Source of the DNA: Paractinoplanes atraurantiacus
Lineage (GTDB): Bacteria; Actinomycetota; Actinomycetes; Mycobacteriales; Micromonosporaceae
Reading direction: 5' to 3'
Length of the DNA stretch: 64,000 nt
Assembly: GCF_900215205.1 (NCBI RefSeq)
Contig: NZ_OBDY01000001.1
Span: forward strand, 1,050,786-1,114,785
Part shown: positions 21,541 to 31,041 of the stretch, piece after piece
How the letters are laid out: each line of letters begins with the position of its first letter
Position numbering within the stretch: the first letter of the stretch is position 1
Notes under the pieces: model-generated
The model's database searches: none
What the model was told of the DNA's origin: nothing
Seen by the model: only the letters and a program-made list of their open reading frames with translations
Program-made: the position numbers and the translations under genes

Positions 21541-21824
21541 TGCCGGTCCTGTTGGTGCCGGGCGTGCTGCGGGCCGAGGCGGGCGGCGCGTCCCGGCTCG
21601 AGATCACCGCGTCGGGGTCGCTGGCGGCCGTGCTGGCCGAGGTCGGCGAGCGCTGGCCCCGGCTGGCCCGCCGCATCCGCGACGAGCAGGGCGCGGTGCG
21701 GCGCTATGTCAATGTCTACGTGGACGGTGAGGACAGCCGGCGCACCGCCGGGCTGGACACCCCGGTGGCCGAGGGGTCCGAGATCCAGGTGCTGCCGTCG
21801 GTGGCCGGAGGGAGCCGTCCATAG
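21540..21824 (+). CDS. MoaD/ThiS-like ubiquitin-fold sulfur carrier protein
   Basis: The 94 residues follow the MoaD/CysO pattern: VLLVPGVLRAEAGG, LAAVLAEVGERWP, YVNVYVDGED, and the end IQVLPSVAGGSRP. In working carriers the terminal Gly-Gly is adenylated and receives sulfur. Here three residues (Ser-Arg-Pro) follow Gly-Gly, so activation would need proteolytic trimming, as in QbsE-like systems, or the protein is not a carrier. The ATG overlaps the stop of the propeller gene, so translation is coupled. No E1-like activating enzyme is adjacent. Confidence 0.85.
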   Translation: MPVLLVPGVLRAEAGGASRLEITASGSLAAVLAEVGERWPRLARRIRDEQGAVRRYVNVYVDGEDSRRTAGLDTPVAEGSEIQVLPSVAGGSRP

Positions 21825-21843
21825 CCGACAACTTCGACGTGCG

Positions 21844-21877
21844 CCCCCGAACTACCCGGCCGTAACCTGTTCGGGGG
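21844..21877 (+). terminator. Hairpin after the MoaD-like gene
   Basis: Nine-base-pair stem (21844-21852 with 21869-21877) and a 16-base loop, 20 bases after the stop. It probably ends the propeller-MoaD operon. No T tract. Confidence 0.5.
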
Positions 21878-21947
21878 ACGCGTCGTTATCCGGACAGCGC
21901 CCCCGTACAACCCCCCTACCCGGCGAGATTCCCAGAGGATCGTCGAT

Positions 21948-24608
21948 TTGGCAGTGCAGCCCCCCACCGCACCTGCCACCCGGTCGCCCCGGCACCGGGT
22001 GTTGATCCTCGGTGTGCCCGCAGCGATCGCGGCCGCGATCCTGATCGCCGGCGCCGCCGGGCTGATCCCGGCCCGGCTCGCGCTGGCGGTCGCGGCCGGC
22101 GGCTACGGCCTCGTGGCGGCCGCGGTCCTCGTGCGGGCCGCGCTGGCGATCCACCACTCCGACGGCACCTTCGTGGCCTGCCGCGGTGCGGGCTTCGTCG
22201 GCATGGGCGGGCTCGCGACCGCCCTGACCGCCACCGTGCCCGCCTGGTCGCCGCCCGGCGCGACGGTCTGGGCCACCGCCGGGCTCGGCGTGGCCGCGGC
22301 CTGCTACTCCGTCGGCACCCTGCTGCTGCCCGGTGCCGGGCGAGGCTGGGCGCTGCACAGCCGGCGCGCCTTCGACGGGCTCGGTCTCGGCGTCAGCATC
22401 GCCTTCGCGGGATACCTGATCCCGCCCGTCAAACAGGCGCACCCGGCGACCCTGCCGGTCACGCTGATCGCCGCCACCGGCATCGCGATCGTGCTGGTCT
22501 CGGTGCTGCGCGGCACCCCGCACCGCCGGCCCGCGGTCCGCTGCGGCTCCGGGGCGATCCTGGTCCTGATCGGCCTGGCCGCCCTCGCGACGCTGCTCGA
22601 CCCCGGTCTCGGCGGGACCATCACCGGGAGCGTCGGCGGGGTGGCGCCGGCCCTGGTCGGTGTGCTGCTGGTCGCCGGGCTCGCGCTGACGGCCGACGGC
22701 GGCTCCCGCCGCGACCTTCCGCTGCCGCCGCCCGAGCCGCGCAACCCCGACCAGTACCTCGCGAGCTATCCGCTGCTCGCCGTGCCGGCCGGCGTCGGCG
22801 TGGTCGCGGCCATCTGGCACCTGGTCGAGGTCCGCAGCTTCGACCCGACCAGCATCATCTTCGGCATCGCGATGGTGGCCGTGCTGGCGATGCGCGAGCT
22901 GCTCGTGGTCCGCGACATCCGCAAATACGCGGGCCAGCTCCAGACCGCCGAGGCGCACTTCCGCTCGCTGGTCGCCGGGGCCACCGACCTCACCCTCGTG
23001 CTCGACGAGCAGTTGCGCATCCGCTGGCAGTCGCCGGCCGCGTCCCGGCTGTTCGGCCTCTCCGACGACGAGGTGGTCGGCAAGGGCTTCACCGAGCTGA
23101 TCCACCCCGACGACGTGGCCGGGGCCCAGGAGATGATCGACGCGGTGCTGGCCGGCGAGCACGCCGACGGGCCGCCGGCGCTGGTCACGGCCCGGCTGCG
23201 CGACGGGGCCGAGCTCTGGCGCGACACCGAGTCGACGATCTCCGACCAGCGTTCCGTGCCCGAGGTGGCGGCCCTGGTCGTGCACGTGCGCGACATCGGC
23301 GAGCGGCGCCATCTCGAGCGGGCGCTGCACAAACTGTCGTACACCGATCAGCTCACCGGCCTGGCCAACCGCCGGGCGCTGATGCGTGACCTGCTCACCT
23401 ACCGGCGCCGTCCCGGCCGGCAGGGCACCCTGCTGGTGATCGACCTGCACGGGCTGGGCGACATCAACGACTCGCGCGGCCGCGAGACCGGCGACGCCGT
23501 CCTCATCGAGGTCGGCCGCCGCCTGCGCACCCTGCTCGGCGACGAGGACGTGCCGGCCCGTCTCGGCGGCGACGAGTTCGCGGTGCTGACCACGGACGGG
23601 GCGGTCCTGGCGTACGCGCTGGCCACCCGCATCGCCACCGTCCTGTCCGAGCCGCACCAGCTGCCCGGCGCGGTGGTCGAGCTGCACACCAGCATCGGCC
23701 TGGCCGAGCTGGCCGGCGGCGGCGACTCCGACGAGGTGCTGCGCCACGCCGACCTGGCCCGCAAACGCGCCCGCCAGCTCGGCCTCGACCGCGTCGAGTG
23801 GTACGACCCCGACGTCGAGATGAAGCTCAACCGCCGCATGGACCTGGAGCGCGAGCTGCTCGGCGCGATCGAGCGCAACGAGCTCGACCTGGTCTTCCAG
23901 CCGGTCGTCGGCCTCCGCGACGACCAGCCGGCCGGCGTCGAGGCCCTGCTGCGCTGGCGCCACCCCACCCTCGGCACGATCATGCCGAACGAGCTGCTCC
24001 CCATCGCCCGCGCCGTCGGCATCGCCCCCGAGCTCGACGAGTGGGTCCTCGACACGGCCTGCAAACACCTGTCGGCCTGGTCCACGGGAGACACGGGCTT
24101 CTGGCTCTCGGTGAACGTATCGCCGCGCGAGCTCCTGACGGCCCGCTTCCCCGACCGCGTGGCGACCACGCTGCGCCGCTACGGCATAGCCCCCGAGCGC
24201 CTGGTGGTCGAGGTGGCCGAGGACTGGATCGCCGAGGACGTGCCGGCCATCGTGGCCTCCCTGTCCGGCCTGCGCAAGCTGGGCGTGCGGGCGGCCCTGG
24301 ACGACTTCGGCTCCGGCCAGGCCTCCCTGTCCCACCTGCGCCGCCTCCCGGTCGACATGCTGAAACTGCACGCCTCCCTCACCAACACGACCCCCGAGCC
24401 CTTGCCCGGCAACGGCCCCGCCGTCATCGACATCGTGGTGAGCCTCGGCCGCCGCCTGGGCCTGGAGATCGTCGCCAAGGGCTTGGAGTCCCCCGACCAG
24501 ATCGAACGAGCCGCCCAGGCCGGCTGCCTCTACGGCCAGGGTTTCGCCCTCGGCCACCCGGGCCCGGCCGAGCGCATCGAGGCCTACCTCGAAAGCCACC
24601 GGGCCTGA
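21948..24608 (+). CDS. Membrane PAS-GGDEF-EAL protein (second of three), EAL domain partly degenerate
   Basis: In this 886-residue protein, about eight or nine hydrophobic helices fill residues 20-325. A PAS domain starts near residue 333 (AEAHFRSLVAGATDLTLV), then GGDEF (signature intact near residue 540) and EAL (EAL motif near residue 663). The GGDEF substrate loop reads DLHGLGDIND instead of the usual DLDxFKxIND, losing the Lys. In EAL, the conserved KID is K806-L-H808 and the AEGVE motif is A-K844-G-L-E. Both are positions normally needed for metal or catalysis. It may be a c-di-GMP sensor or a weak enzyme. Start TTG 21948 follows AGAGGA; GTG 21954 is an alternative. Confidence 0.88.
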   Translation: MAVQPPTAPATRSPRHRVLILGVPAAIAAAILIAGAAGLIPARLALAVAAGGYGLVAAAVLVRAALAIHHSDGTFVACRGAGFVGMGGLATALTATVPAWSPPGATVWATAGLGVAAACYSVGTLLLPGAGRGWALHSRRAFDGLGLGVSIAFAGYLIPPVKQAHPATLPVTLIAATGIAIVLVSVLRGTPHRRPAVRCGSGAILVLIGLAALATLLDPGLGGTITGSVGGVAPALVGVLLVAGLALTADGGSRRDLPLPPPEPRNPDQYLASYPLLAVPAGVGVVAAIWHLVEVRSFDPTSIIFGIAMVAVLAMRELLVVRDIRKYAGQLQTAEAHFRSLVAGATDLTLVLDEQLRIRWQSPAASRLFGLSDDEVVGKGFTELIHPDDVAGAQEMIDAVLAGEHADGPPALVTARLRDGAELWRDTESTISDQRSVPEVAALVVHVRDIGERRHLERALHKLSYTDQLTGLANRRALMRDLLTYRRRPGRQGTLLVIDLHGLGDINDSRGRETGDAVLIEVGRRLRTLLGDEDVPARLGGDEFAVLTTDGAVLAYALATRIATVLSEPHQLPGAVVELHTSIGLAELAGGGDSDEVLRHADLARKRARQLGLDRVEWYDPDVEMKLNRRMDLERELLGAIERNELDLVFQPVVGLRDDQPAGVEALLRWRHPTLGTIMPNELLPIARAVGIAPELDEWVLDTACKHLSAWSTGDTGFWLSVNVSPRELLTARFPDRVATTLRRYGIAPERLVVEVAEDWIAEDVPAIVASLSGLRKLGVRAALDDFGSGQASLSHLRRLPVDMLKLHASLTNTTPEPLPGNGPAVIDIVVSLGRRLGLEIVAKGLESPDQIERAAQAGCLYGQGFALGHPGPAERIEAYLESHRA

Positions 24609-24613
24609 ACCAG

Positions 24614-25303
24614 GTGACCGCCGCCGACCTCAGCCATGAGATGGCCTCGGCCGACGCCTGGCAGTTCATTCGGTGGTTCGCTGAGACGTGGGCGACTCCG
24701 CTCCTTCCCGGGGACGGATGCGACGAGGCCGAGCTGGGAGTGTCGCTGCCGGCTTCACTGCGGCGGGCGTACGAGCTGTTCGGCCGCCGCTTCGACCTGA
24801 CCCGCAGCCAGGACCGGCTACTCGCCCCGGACGAGGTCCACGTCGACGACACGGGCGACGTGCTGATCTTCCGGGTGGAGAACCAGCACGTCGCGGAGTG
24901 GGGCGTTCCGCTGACGGCGGTGAACGAACCCGATCCGCCGGTGGTGTTCCGGTGCCCCTCGTTCCCGGCCGCCGAGCGCGCGTGGCAGCCCTTCCTGGCG
25001 ACAGTGTCCTTGGCGTGCGTGGAGATGGTGCTGTCGGAGTGGATGTTCTCCGGCGGGGAGTTCACCGACAACCGGGAACTGGACGACGGCGACCTGGTGG
25101 TGCTGGAGGAACGGTTCAGGCGGCTGCCTATGCCTGACTATCCGCTCTGGGCGGGCGGCGGGCCGATGCGGTGGTTCGCCGGTGACGGGGTGATTCTGCG
25201 GGTGGATGCCGGGACGTGGTTGTGGTGCCGTGCGCAGTCGGCCGAGGCGATCGTGGCCGTGCGGGAGGTCCTGCCTGGCGAATGGTTGATGGAGGAAGCG
25301 TGA
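24614..25303 (+). CDS. SMI1/KNR4 (SUKH)-like protein
   Basis: The 229 residues include LPASLRRAYELFGRRFDLTRSQDRLLAPDEV, then DVLIFRVENQHVAEWGVPL and a late PVVF segment. This is the pattern of actinobacterial SUKH-superfamily proteins (SMI1/KNR4), which include immunity proteins to nuclease toxins. No toxin gene is adjacent, so an orphan immunity or housekeeping role is open. GTG 24614 is five bases after the GGDEF-EAL stop, so it is probably cotranscribed. A strong two-way terminator follows directly. Confidence 0.65.
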   Translation: MTAADLSHEMASADAWQFIRWFAETWATPLLPGDGCDEAELGVSLPASLRRAYELFGRRFDLTRSQDRLLAPDEVHVDDTGDVLIFRVENQHVAEWGVPLTAVNEPDPPVVFRCPSFPAAERAWQPFLATVSLACVEMVLSEWMFSGGEFTDNRELDDGDLVVLEERFRRLPMPDYPLWAGGGPMRWFAGDGVILRVDAGTWLWCRAQSAEAIVAVREVLPGEWLMEEA

Positions 25304-25338
25304 CCCGGCGCTCCCAGGGTGGGACTGGGAGCGCCGGG
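25304..25338. terminator. Bidirectional terminator between convergent genes
   Basis: Perfect 13-bp stem (25304-25316 with 25326-25338), nine-base loop. It starts at the base after the SUKH-like stop and ends four bases before the beta-mannosidase stop. Confidence 0.85.
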
Positions 25339-25342
25339 CCGG

Positions 25343-27790
25343 TCAGCGGGCCACGTCGTTGACGCAGCGGAGGACCGGGCGCCTGGTCAGGGCGTCGGGG
25401 TCCAAGGGCACGCCGGACTCGATGTGGAAGGTGACCGACTCGCCCGGCAGGAGCGTCACCGCCGCGCGGTCGGCTTCGGCCGTGGGGTGCAGGCGGTCCG
25501 GGAAGACGGTCAGGGAGCGCAGGATCGTCCGCGCCGTGACGGTGACCTTCGTGGAGTCGGCCGTGGCTGTGTAGTCGGGGGCCGGCCAGGGGATGTCCTT
25601 GTCCTCGGCGAAGAACCACCAGGCGCGGTGGCCGTCGATCTCGGCCAGGATGAACTCCACCGACGGGTCACCGGGGGTGCGCACGCCGGCCGGCAGGGGC
25701 AGGGTGGTGGACCCGGCCACGGCGACCGTGGCGCCCAGGACGGCCGAGGCCAGCACGTCCCCGTCGAGGTTGCGGCGGGTCACGGTGGCCGAGAAGGCCC
25801 ACGGGGTGCGGCTGTCGTTGACCGCCACCAGGGCGGGCTCGCCCGCCGGCGGGACGACCGCGCCCGGCTCGATCTCGGTCTGCGGGCCGCCCGGCTCCAG
25901 CGGGGCGCCGGTGCGCGGCTGCAAGGTCAGCAGCCGGTCGGCGTAGGAGTCGCGCAAGGCGTACCACAAAGGCTTCTTGTGCCCGTCGCCGTCGACGGCG
26001 GCCCAGGAGGTCACCGGCCAGCAGTCGTTGAGCTGCCACATGATCGTGCCGGCGCAGAGGGGGCGCAGGGAGCGGAAGTGCTCGATGCCGAAGGCCAGAG
26101 CGCGGGCCTGGTTGAGCTGGGTCAGGTAGTGCCAGTCGTCGAAATCGCGTGGTGCCGGGAGATGGTTTTCCAGGCCCCGTTGCAGTTTCTTGTCGCCGTC
26201 GGCGGCCTTCTGGTGGTGGGCCATGCCGGGGGAGTCGGGGGCCAGGGGCTCGTCCGAGATCGAGCGGCGCAGTGTGGAGTACGTGGGTGGGGCCTGGAAG
26301 CCGAACTCGGCCACGAAACGGGGGCGGTAGGCGGCGTACTTCGTGTAGTCGTCGGTGTTCCAGACGTCCCAGATGTGGGTCGTGCCGTGCGCGGGATCGT
26401 TCGGGTAGCGGTCGGGGGAGCCGGAGTACGGGCTGCCGGGCCAGTACGGGCGGGTCGGGTCGATCTCGGCGACGATCCGGGGAAGCAGGTCGTAGTAGAA
26501 GGTGGAGCCCCAGGAGAGGCCGTTCAGCGCGGGCTTCCAGCCCCAGTCCTCGTGGCCCCACAGGTTCTCGTTGTTGCCGGTCCACATCACCAGGCTCGGG
26601 TGCGACGCCAGCCGCAGGACGTTGTGCCGGGCCTCGGCCTCGATCTCCGAACGGAAAGGCTCTTCTTCGGGGTACGCGGCGCAGGCGAACAGGAAGTCCT
26701 GTCCTACGAGAAAGCCCCTCTCGTCCGCGAGTTCGTAAAAGGCCGAGGATTCGTAGCGGCCGCCGCCCCAGATCCGCAGGTAGTTGACGTTCGCGCCGGC
26801 CGCCTGACGGAAGCGGGAGGCCAGGCGGTCGCGGGTGACGCGGTTGTCGAAGACGTCGTCGGGGATCCAGTTGACGCCGCGCACGAAGACCGGCACGTCG
26901 TTGACGACCAGCACGAAGCCGTCGTCCGAGGTGTCGACCCGCACCGACCGGAAACCGACCCGCCGCGACCAGCGGTCGAGCTCACCGCTCGCGGAGGTCG
27001 CCACGACTTCCAGGTCGTAGAGGGGCTGGTCGCCGTAGCCGCGCGGCCACCAGAGCGCGGGGTCGTCGACGGTGAGGATCAGCAGCGCCTCGACGCCGTC
27101 CACTGTGGCCTGAGCCGTGCGGCCGGCGATGGAGGCGCTGATGGTCACCGGCTCGTCCGAGGCGCGCTCGAGGCGGACGCGCAGCTCGACCCGGCCCACG
27201 CCCCCGGTCACGGTGACCTGGGGGCGGACCTCGGCCAGGCGGGCCACCGACCAGGTGTGAAGGCCGATCGGCTGCCAGATGCCGGCCGTGACCAGGGTCG
27301 GGCCCCAGTCCCAGCCGAAGTTGCACGCCTGCTTGCGGATGAAGTTGAACGGCTCGTCGTACGCGTTGGGGCGGCGCCCCAGCCTCTGTTGCTGCGCCTC
27401 GGCGTACGCATAAGCGCTGGTGAATTTGATCTGAAGGGTGTTGGTGCCGTCCCGCAGCAGCGGGCCGACGCCGAAGCGGTAGCCCCGGTGCATGTTCGCG
27501 GTCTCGGCGACCGGCGAGCCGTTCACCGAGACTTCCGCGATCGTGTCGAGGCCCTCGCAGACAAGGTCGGCGCGAACAGAGCCCGGTGTGTAGGAGAACG
27601 TGGTCGCGTAGGTCCAGTCCGTACGGCCGATCCAGGCCAGCTTCTTCTCGTTCTCGTCCAGGTACGGATCGTCGATCCGGCCGGCCGTGAGCAGATCGGT
27701 GTGCACACAGCCGGGAACGGCCGCCGGCACGTCCACGAGGTCGCCCCCGGAGACGGTCCACCCTTCGTGCAGGGACTGGTACGAGGTCAC
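25343..27790 (-). CDS. Beta-mannosidase, glycoside hydrolase family 2
   Basis: Cleaves terminal beta-mannosyl residues from manno-oligosaccharides in the cytoplasm; no signal peptide. The 815 residues match GH2 mannosidases: N-terminal sugar-binding domain (LHEGWTVSG, VPAAVPGCVHTDLL, DENEKKLAWIGRTDW), the immunoglobulin-like domain, then the TIM barrel. The acid/base is in VMWTGNNENLWG (near residue 405) and the nucleophile Glu in FVAEFGFQAP (near residue 491). GTG 27790 has AAGGAG seven bases upstream. It is the last gene of an operon with two permeases and a binding protein, so that importer probably brings in mannosides. Confidence 0.93.
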   Translation of the reverse strand: MTSYQSLHEGWTVSGGDLVDVPAAVPGCVHTDLLTAGRIDDPYLDENEKKLAWIGRTDWTYATTFSYTPGSVRADLVCEGLDTIAEVSVNGSPVAETANMHRGYRFGVGPLLRDGTNTLQIKFTSAYAYAEAQQQRLGRRPNAYDEPFNFIRKQACNFGWDWGPTLVTAGIWQPIGLHTWSVARLAEVRPQVTVTGGVGRVELRVRLERASDEPVTISASIAGRTAQATVDGVEALLILTVDDPALWWPRGYGDQPLYDLEVVATSASGELDRWSRRVGFRSVRVDTSDDGFVLVVNDVPVFVRGVNWIPDDVFDNRVTRDRLASRFRQAAGANVNYLRIWGGGRYESSAFYELADERGFLVGQDFLFACAAYPEEEPFRSEIEAEARHNVLRLASHPSLVMWTGNNENLWGHEDWGWKPALNGLSWGSTFYYDLLPRIVAEIDPTRPYWPGSPYSGSPDRYPNDPAHGTTHIWDVWNTDDYTKYAAYRPRFVAEFGFQAPPTYSTLRRSISDEPLAPDSPGMAHHQKAADGDKKLQRGLENHLPAPRDFDDWHYLTQLNQARALAFGIEHFRSLRPLCAGTIMWQLNDCWPVTSWAAVDGDGHKKPLWYALRDSYADRLLTLQPRTGAPLEPGGPQTEIEPGAVVPPAGEPALVAVNDSRTPWAFSATVTRRNLDGDVLASAVLGATVAVAGSTTLPLPAGVRTPGDPSVEFILAEIDGHRAWWFFAEDKDIPWPAPDYTATADSTKVTVTARTILRSLTVFPDRLHPTAEADRAAVTLLPGESVTFHIESGVPLDPDALTRRPVLRCVNDVAR

Positions 27791-27807
27791 GGTTCTCCTT
27801 CGAGCGG

Positions 27808-28668
27808 TCAGGACTTGACGGCGCCTTCCATGATCCCCCGGACGAGTTGCCGTCCACCGATCAGGAGCAGAATGATCAGCGGAACGGTGGCCACGAACGC
27901 GCCGGCCAGCACCCGCCGGTAGATGACGTAGTTTCCGCTGGCCAGGTCGGAGAGGGCGACCATCGAGGTCGGGAACTCGGTGCCGTTCAGCGTGATCAGC
28001 GGCCACTGGAAGTCGTTCCAGGCCATGACGAAAGTCAGCAGCCCGAGGACGGCCAGGGCGGGCCGGATCGCCGGCAGCACGATGTTCCAGTAGACGCGCA
28101 GGGTCAGCGCGCCGTCGATGCGGGCCGACTCGACCAGCTCGTCCGGCACGGCGTGCGCGATGAACTGCCGCATGTAGAACACGCCGAACGCGCTGACCAG
28201 CCCGGGCGCGATCACCGCGAGCAGGGTGCCGTTCCACTGGAGCTTGCCCATCACGATGTAGAGCGCGACCACGCCGAGCTGGTTGGGCACGGTCAGGGTC
28301 AGGATCACCACGACCATCAGCGCGTTGCGCCCGCGGAAGCGCAGCTTGGCGAAGGCGAAGCCGGCCAGCGAGCAGAAGAACAGCGTGGCCAGGGTGATCG
28401 TCGTGGCCGTGATGAAGCTGTTGATCAGTGAGGCCGTGAAGTAGACGTCCTGGAGGGTGAAGACCTCGTTGAGGTTCACCATCAGCTGGTTGCCGGGGAT
28501 GATCGAGGGCGGCATCTTGGTGACCGCCTCGTCGGTGCTCGTCGCGATCACGAACATCCAGTACACCGGGAACGCCGAGAGAAGCATGATGAGGACGAGG
28601 CCGGTGTACGTCTTCCACGTGCCGGGCGTGTCCTGCGGCGCCCTCAGGGCGAAGCGATGGGTGCTCAC
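27808..28668 (-). CDS. Carbohydrate ABC transporter permease, MalG type
   Basis: The 286 residues hold six predicted membrane helices and the EAA loop ESARIDGALTLRVYWNIVLP that docks the ATPase. It is the second permease of a CUT1 sugar importer. Its GTG overlaps the stop of the upstream permease by four bases and it lies 17 bases before the beta-mannosidase gene. No ATPase gene is present; actinomycetes often share one MsiK-type ATPase among such importers. Confidence 0.93.
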   Translation of the reverse strand: MSTHRFALRAPQDTPGTWKTYTGLVLIMLLSAFPVYWMFVIATSTDEAVTKMPPSIIPGNQLMVNLNEVFTLQDVYFTASLINSFITATTITLATLFFCSLAGFAFAKLRFRGRNALMVVVILTLTVPNQLGVVALYIVMGKLQWNGTLLAVIAPGLVSAFGVFYMRQFIAHAVPDELVESARIDGALTLRVYWNIVLPAIRPALAVLGLLTFVMAWNDFQWPLITLNGTEFPTSMVALSDLASGNYVIYRRVLAGAFVATVPLIILLLIGGRQLVRGIMEGAVKS

Positions 28669-29654
28669 CGGTCACCTCCGATCCGCTTGGTGAGCAGGGC
28701 GTTGACGCCGGCCACGATCAGGATGATCAGGAAGAGGGCCCAGGACATCGCGGCCGCGTATCCCAGGTTGAGGTCCTTCCAGCCGACCTTGTAGATGAGC
28801 TGGGCGATCGTCTGGAACTGGTGGTCGGAGCCGCCGCTGGCCGACTGCGGGTTCTCGTCGAACATCATCGGCTCGTTGAACAGCTGGAGCCCTCCGATGG
28901 TCGACAGGATCACGGTGAAGACCACGACCGGCTGGATCATCGGTACGGTGATCCGCCACAGCTGCCGCCACGGCCCGGCGCCGTCCACCGCCGCCGCCTC
29001 GTACACGTCCTTGGGAATGGTCTGCATGGCGCTCAGGTAGAGCAGCGCGTTGTAGCCGATCCACTTCCAGTTGACCATCGTCGCGATGGCGATCCAGCTG
29101 CTCCACTTGGCCGCCCGCCAGTCGAGCGGGTCGTCCTGTCCGAATCCGACCAGCGACAGGAACCAGTTGGCCAGCCCGTAGTCGCGGGAGAAGAAGACCG
29201 CGAAGACCAGGGTCGAGGCGACGACCGGGGTCAGATAGGGCAGCAGTACGCCGATACGCCACCAGGTGGTGGCCCGCAGCTTCCGGTTGAGCAGGTTGGC
29301 GATGATCAGCGCCGCGATCAGCTGCGGCACGGTGGAGAGGATGAAGATGCCGAACGTGTTGCCCAGCGCGTTCCAGAAGTCCTCGTCGGACAGCAGCTTG
29401 GTGAAGTTGCCGAAGCCGGCCCAGCCGGTCAGCGTCGGGTCGTCGAGGCGCCAGTTCCGCAGCGCCACCACGCCGTTGAAGATGATCGGGAAGAGCCCGA
29501 AGACGCCGAAGAGAATGAAGAACGGGGCGATCAGCGCGTACGGGACGGTCTTGATGTCGAACCGGTAGAGCCATTGCTTGGCCTTGCTCGGCGTCTTGGG
29601 CGGCTCAGCCCTGTGGTGCGCCGCCGGCCGGAGCTGGGTGAGGGACACGGCCAC
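28665..29654 (-). CDS. Carbohydrate ABC transporter permease, MalF type
   Basis: The 329 residues have a cytoplasmic N-terminal extension of about 35 residues, six helices, and the EAA loop EAAAVDGAGPWRQLWRITVP. It is the first permease of the mannoside importer, 49 bases after the binding-protein gene and overlapping the next permease by four bases. The start ATG 29654 has CTAGGAGT just upstream. Confidence 0.93.
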   Translation of the reverse strand: MAVSLTQLRPAAHHRAEPPKTPSKAKQWLYRFDIKTVPYALIAPFFILFGVFGLFPIIFNGVVALRNWRLDDPTLTGWAGFGNFTKLLSDEDFWNALGNTFGIFILSTVPQLIAALIIANLLNRKLRATTWWRIGVLLPYLTPVVASTLVFAVFFSRDYGLANWFLSLVGFGQDDPLDWRAAKWSSWIAIATMVNWKWIGYNALLYLSAMQTIPKDVYEAAAVDGAGPWRQLWRITVPMIQPVVVFTVILSTIGGLQLFNEPMMFDENPQSASGGSDHQFQTIAQLIYKVGWKDLNLGYAAAMSWALFLIILIVAGVNALLTKRIGGDR

Positions 29655-29703
29655 TCCTAGGTGAGGGCGGGGCGGCCCACGCCGCCCCGCCGCTGCCTTC
29701 AGA

Positions 29704-30990
29704 TCAGGACTTGGCGACCTTCTCGGCTTCCTTGACCGCCTCGGCCCATGCCGCTTCCGGCTTCAGACCACCCTGCTGGACGCGGGTGATGACGTTCTCG
29801 ACCGCGACGCGGGTCGGGCCGTTCTTCTTGCCCAGGTACTGCGGCTGGAGGTTCTCCGCGGTGGCCGCGAAGATCTGGCCGGTGGGGGCGTTGCTCATGA
29901 ACTCCTTCTTGTAGTCCAGCACCGCCGGGTCCTTGTAGAGCGCCGGCTGCGAGGGCAGGTTGCCGACGGTCTTGAAGACCTCGATCTGCTGCTCGGGCTG
30001 AACCAGCCACTTCACGAAGTCGACCGCCGCGTCGACGTTCTTGCCCTGCGACGGCACGGTCCACCAGGAACCGCCCCAGTTGCCGCCGCCGCCGGGGATC
30101 GAGGCGATGTCCCACTTGCCCTTCTGCTCGGGCGCGGTGTCCTGGATGTGGCCGAGCATCCACGCCGGGCAGGCCAGCACGGCGAACTGGTCCTTCTTGA
30201 AGCCCTGGTCCCAGTTGGGCTGGAAGCTGGCCAGGTCGGCCGAGATGTCGGCCTGGATGGCCTTCATGCTCAGGTCGAACGCGACCTTGGGGCCGCCGTC
30301 CATCTTCAGCTGTTCCTGCTCGTCGTAGAAGCCGACCGGCTGCTGGGCGAGCACGGGGTTGAACATGTTGGTGCCGGAGTCGACGAACTTCTTGCCGGTC
30401 TTGGCCGTGTACTGCTTGCCGACCTCGATGAACTGGTCCCAGTTGGACCAGAGCTTGCTGACCGCCTCGCGGTCGGTCGGCAGGCCGGCCTTCTTGAACA
30501 GGTCGTTGCGGTAGCACATGGCCAGGCCGCCGACGTCGGTGCCGAGGCCGATCTGCTTGCCGTCGGACGACAGCGACTGCTTCCACTTCCAGGGCAGGTA
30601 CTTCGACTCGAACTCGGCGCCGCCCTTGTCGAGGTAGTTGACGAACTTGTCCGCCTGGCCGCGGAACTGAACGATGAAGCCCTCGTCGACAGCCGAGATG
30701 TCCGGCGCGCCGGAGCCGGCCACCAGCTTCTTCTGCAGGTCCTCGTGCTGGGCGTTGTACTCGCCCGAGTTCAGCACGATCTTGACGTTGGGGTGGTCTT
30801 TCTCGTACGCGGCCTTGAGTTTGTCGAGGCCCATGTCGCCCCAGAAGGCGACCTTGAGCGTGACCTGGTCGCCGCTCGCCTTGTCCTCGGTGCCGCCCTC
30901 GAGCGCCTGCCCGCTGCACCCGGCGATCACGAGAGTGGCCGCGACGCCCGCAGCGGCGGCACGCAGAGTTCGTTTGCCCAGCCGTTCCAT
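29704..30990 (-). CDS. Extracellular sugar-binding lipoprotein of a CUT1 ABC importer
   Basis: Family 1 solute-binding protein of 428 aa. The signal peptide ends LVIAGCS with lipid-modified Cys 25. The hinge-type motifs KVAFWGDMGLDKLKAAYEKD and WKQSLSSDGKQIGLGTDVGG are typical, with a Trp-rich pocket region (GGGGNWGGSWWTVPS). ATG 30990 is chosen because GGAGG lies five bases upstream and it starts the signal peptide; an open frame to 31020 adds residues without function. First gene of the binding protein-permease-permease-mannosidase operon. Confidence 0.93.
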   Translation of the reverse strand: MERLGKRTLRAAAAGVAATLVIAGCSGQALEGGTEDKASGDQVTLKVAFWGDMGLDKLKAAYEKDHPNVKIVLNSGEYNAQHEDLQKKLVAGSGAPDISAVDEGFIVQFRGQADKFVNYLDKGGAEFESKYLPWKWKQSLSSDGKQIGLGTDVGGLAMCYRNDLFKKAGLPTDREAVSKLWSNWDQFIEVGKQYTAKTGKKFVDSGTNMFNPVLAQQPVGFYDEQEQLKMDGGPKVAFDLSMKAIQADISADLASFQPNWDQGFKKDQFAVLACPAWMLGHIQDTAPEQKGKWDIASIPGGGGNWGGSWWTVPSQGKNVDAAVDFVKWLVQPEQQIEVFKTVGNLPSQPALYKDPAVLDYKKEFMSNAPTGQIFAATAENLQPQYLGKKNGPTRVAVENVITRVQQGGLKPEAAWAEAVKEAEKVAKS

Positions 30991-31041
30991 TACGCCTCCA
31001 TGACGGAGAGAAGAATTCACTGAACCGGATAAGTTGTGGAG

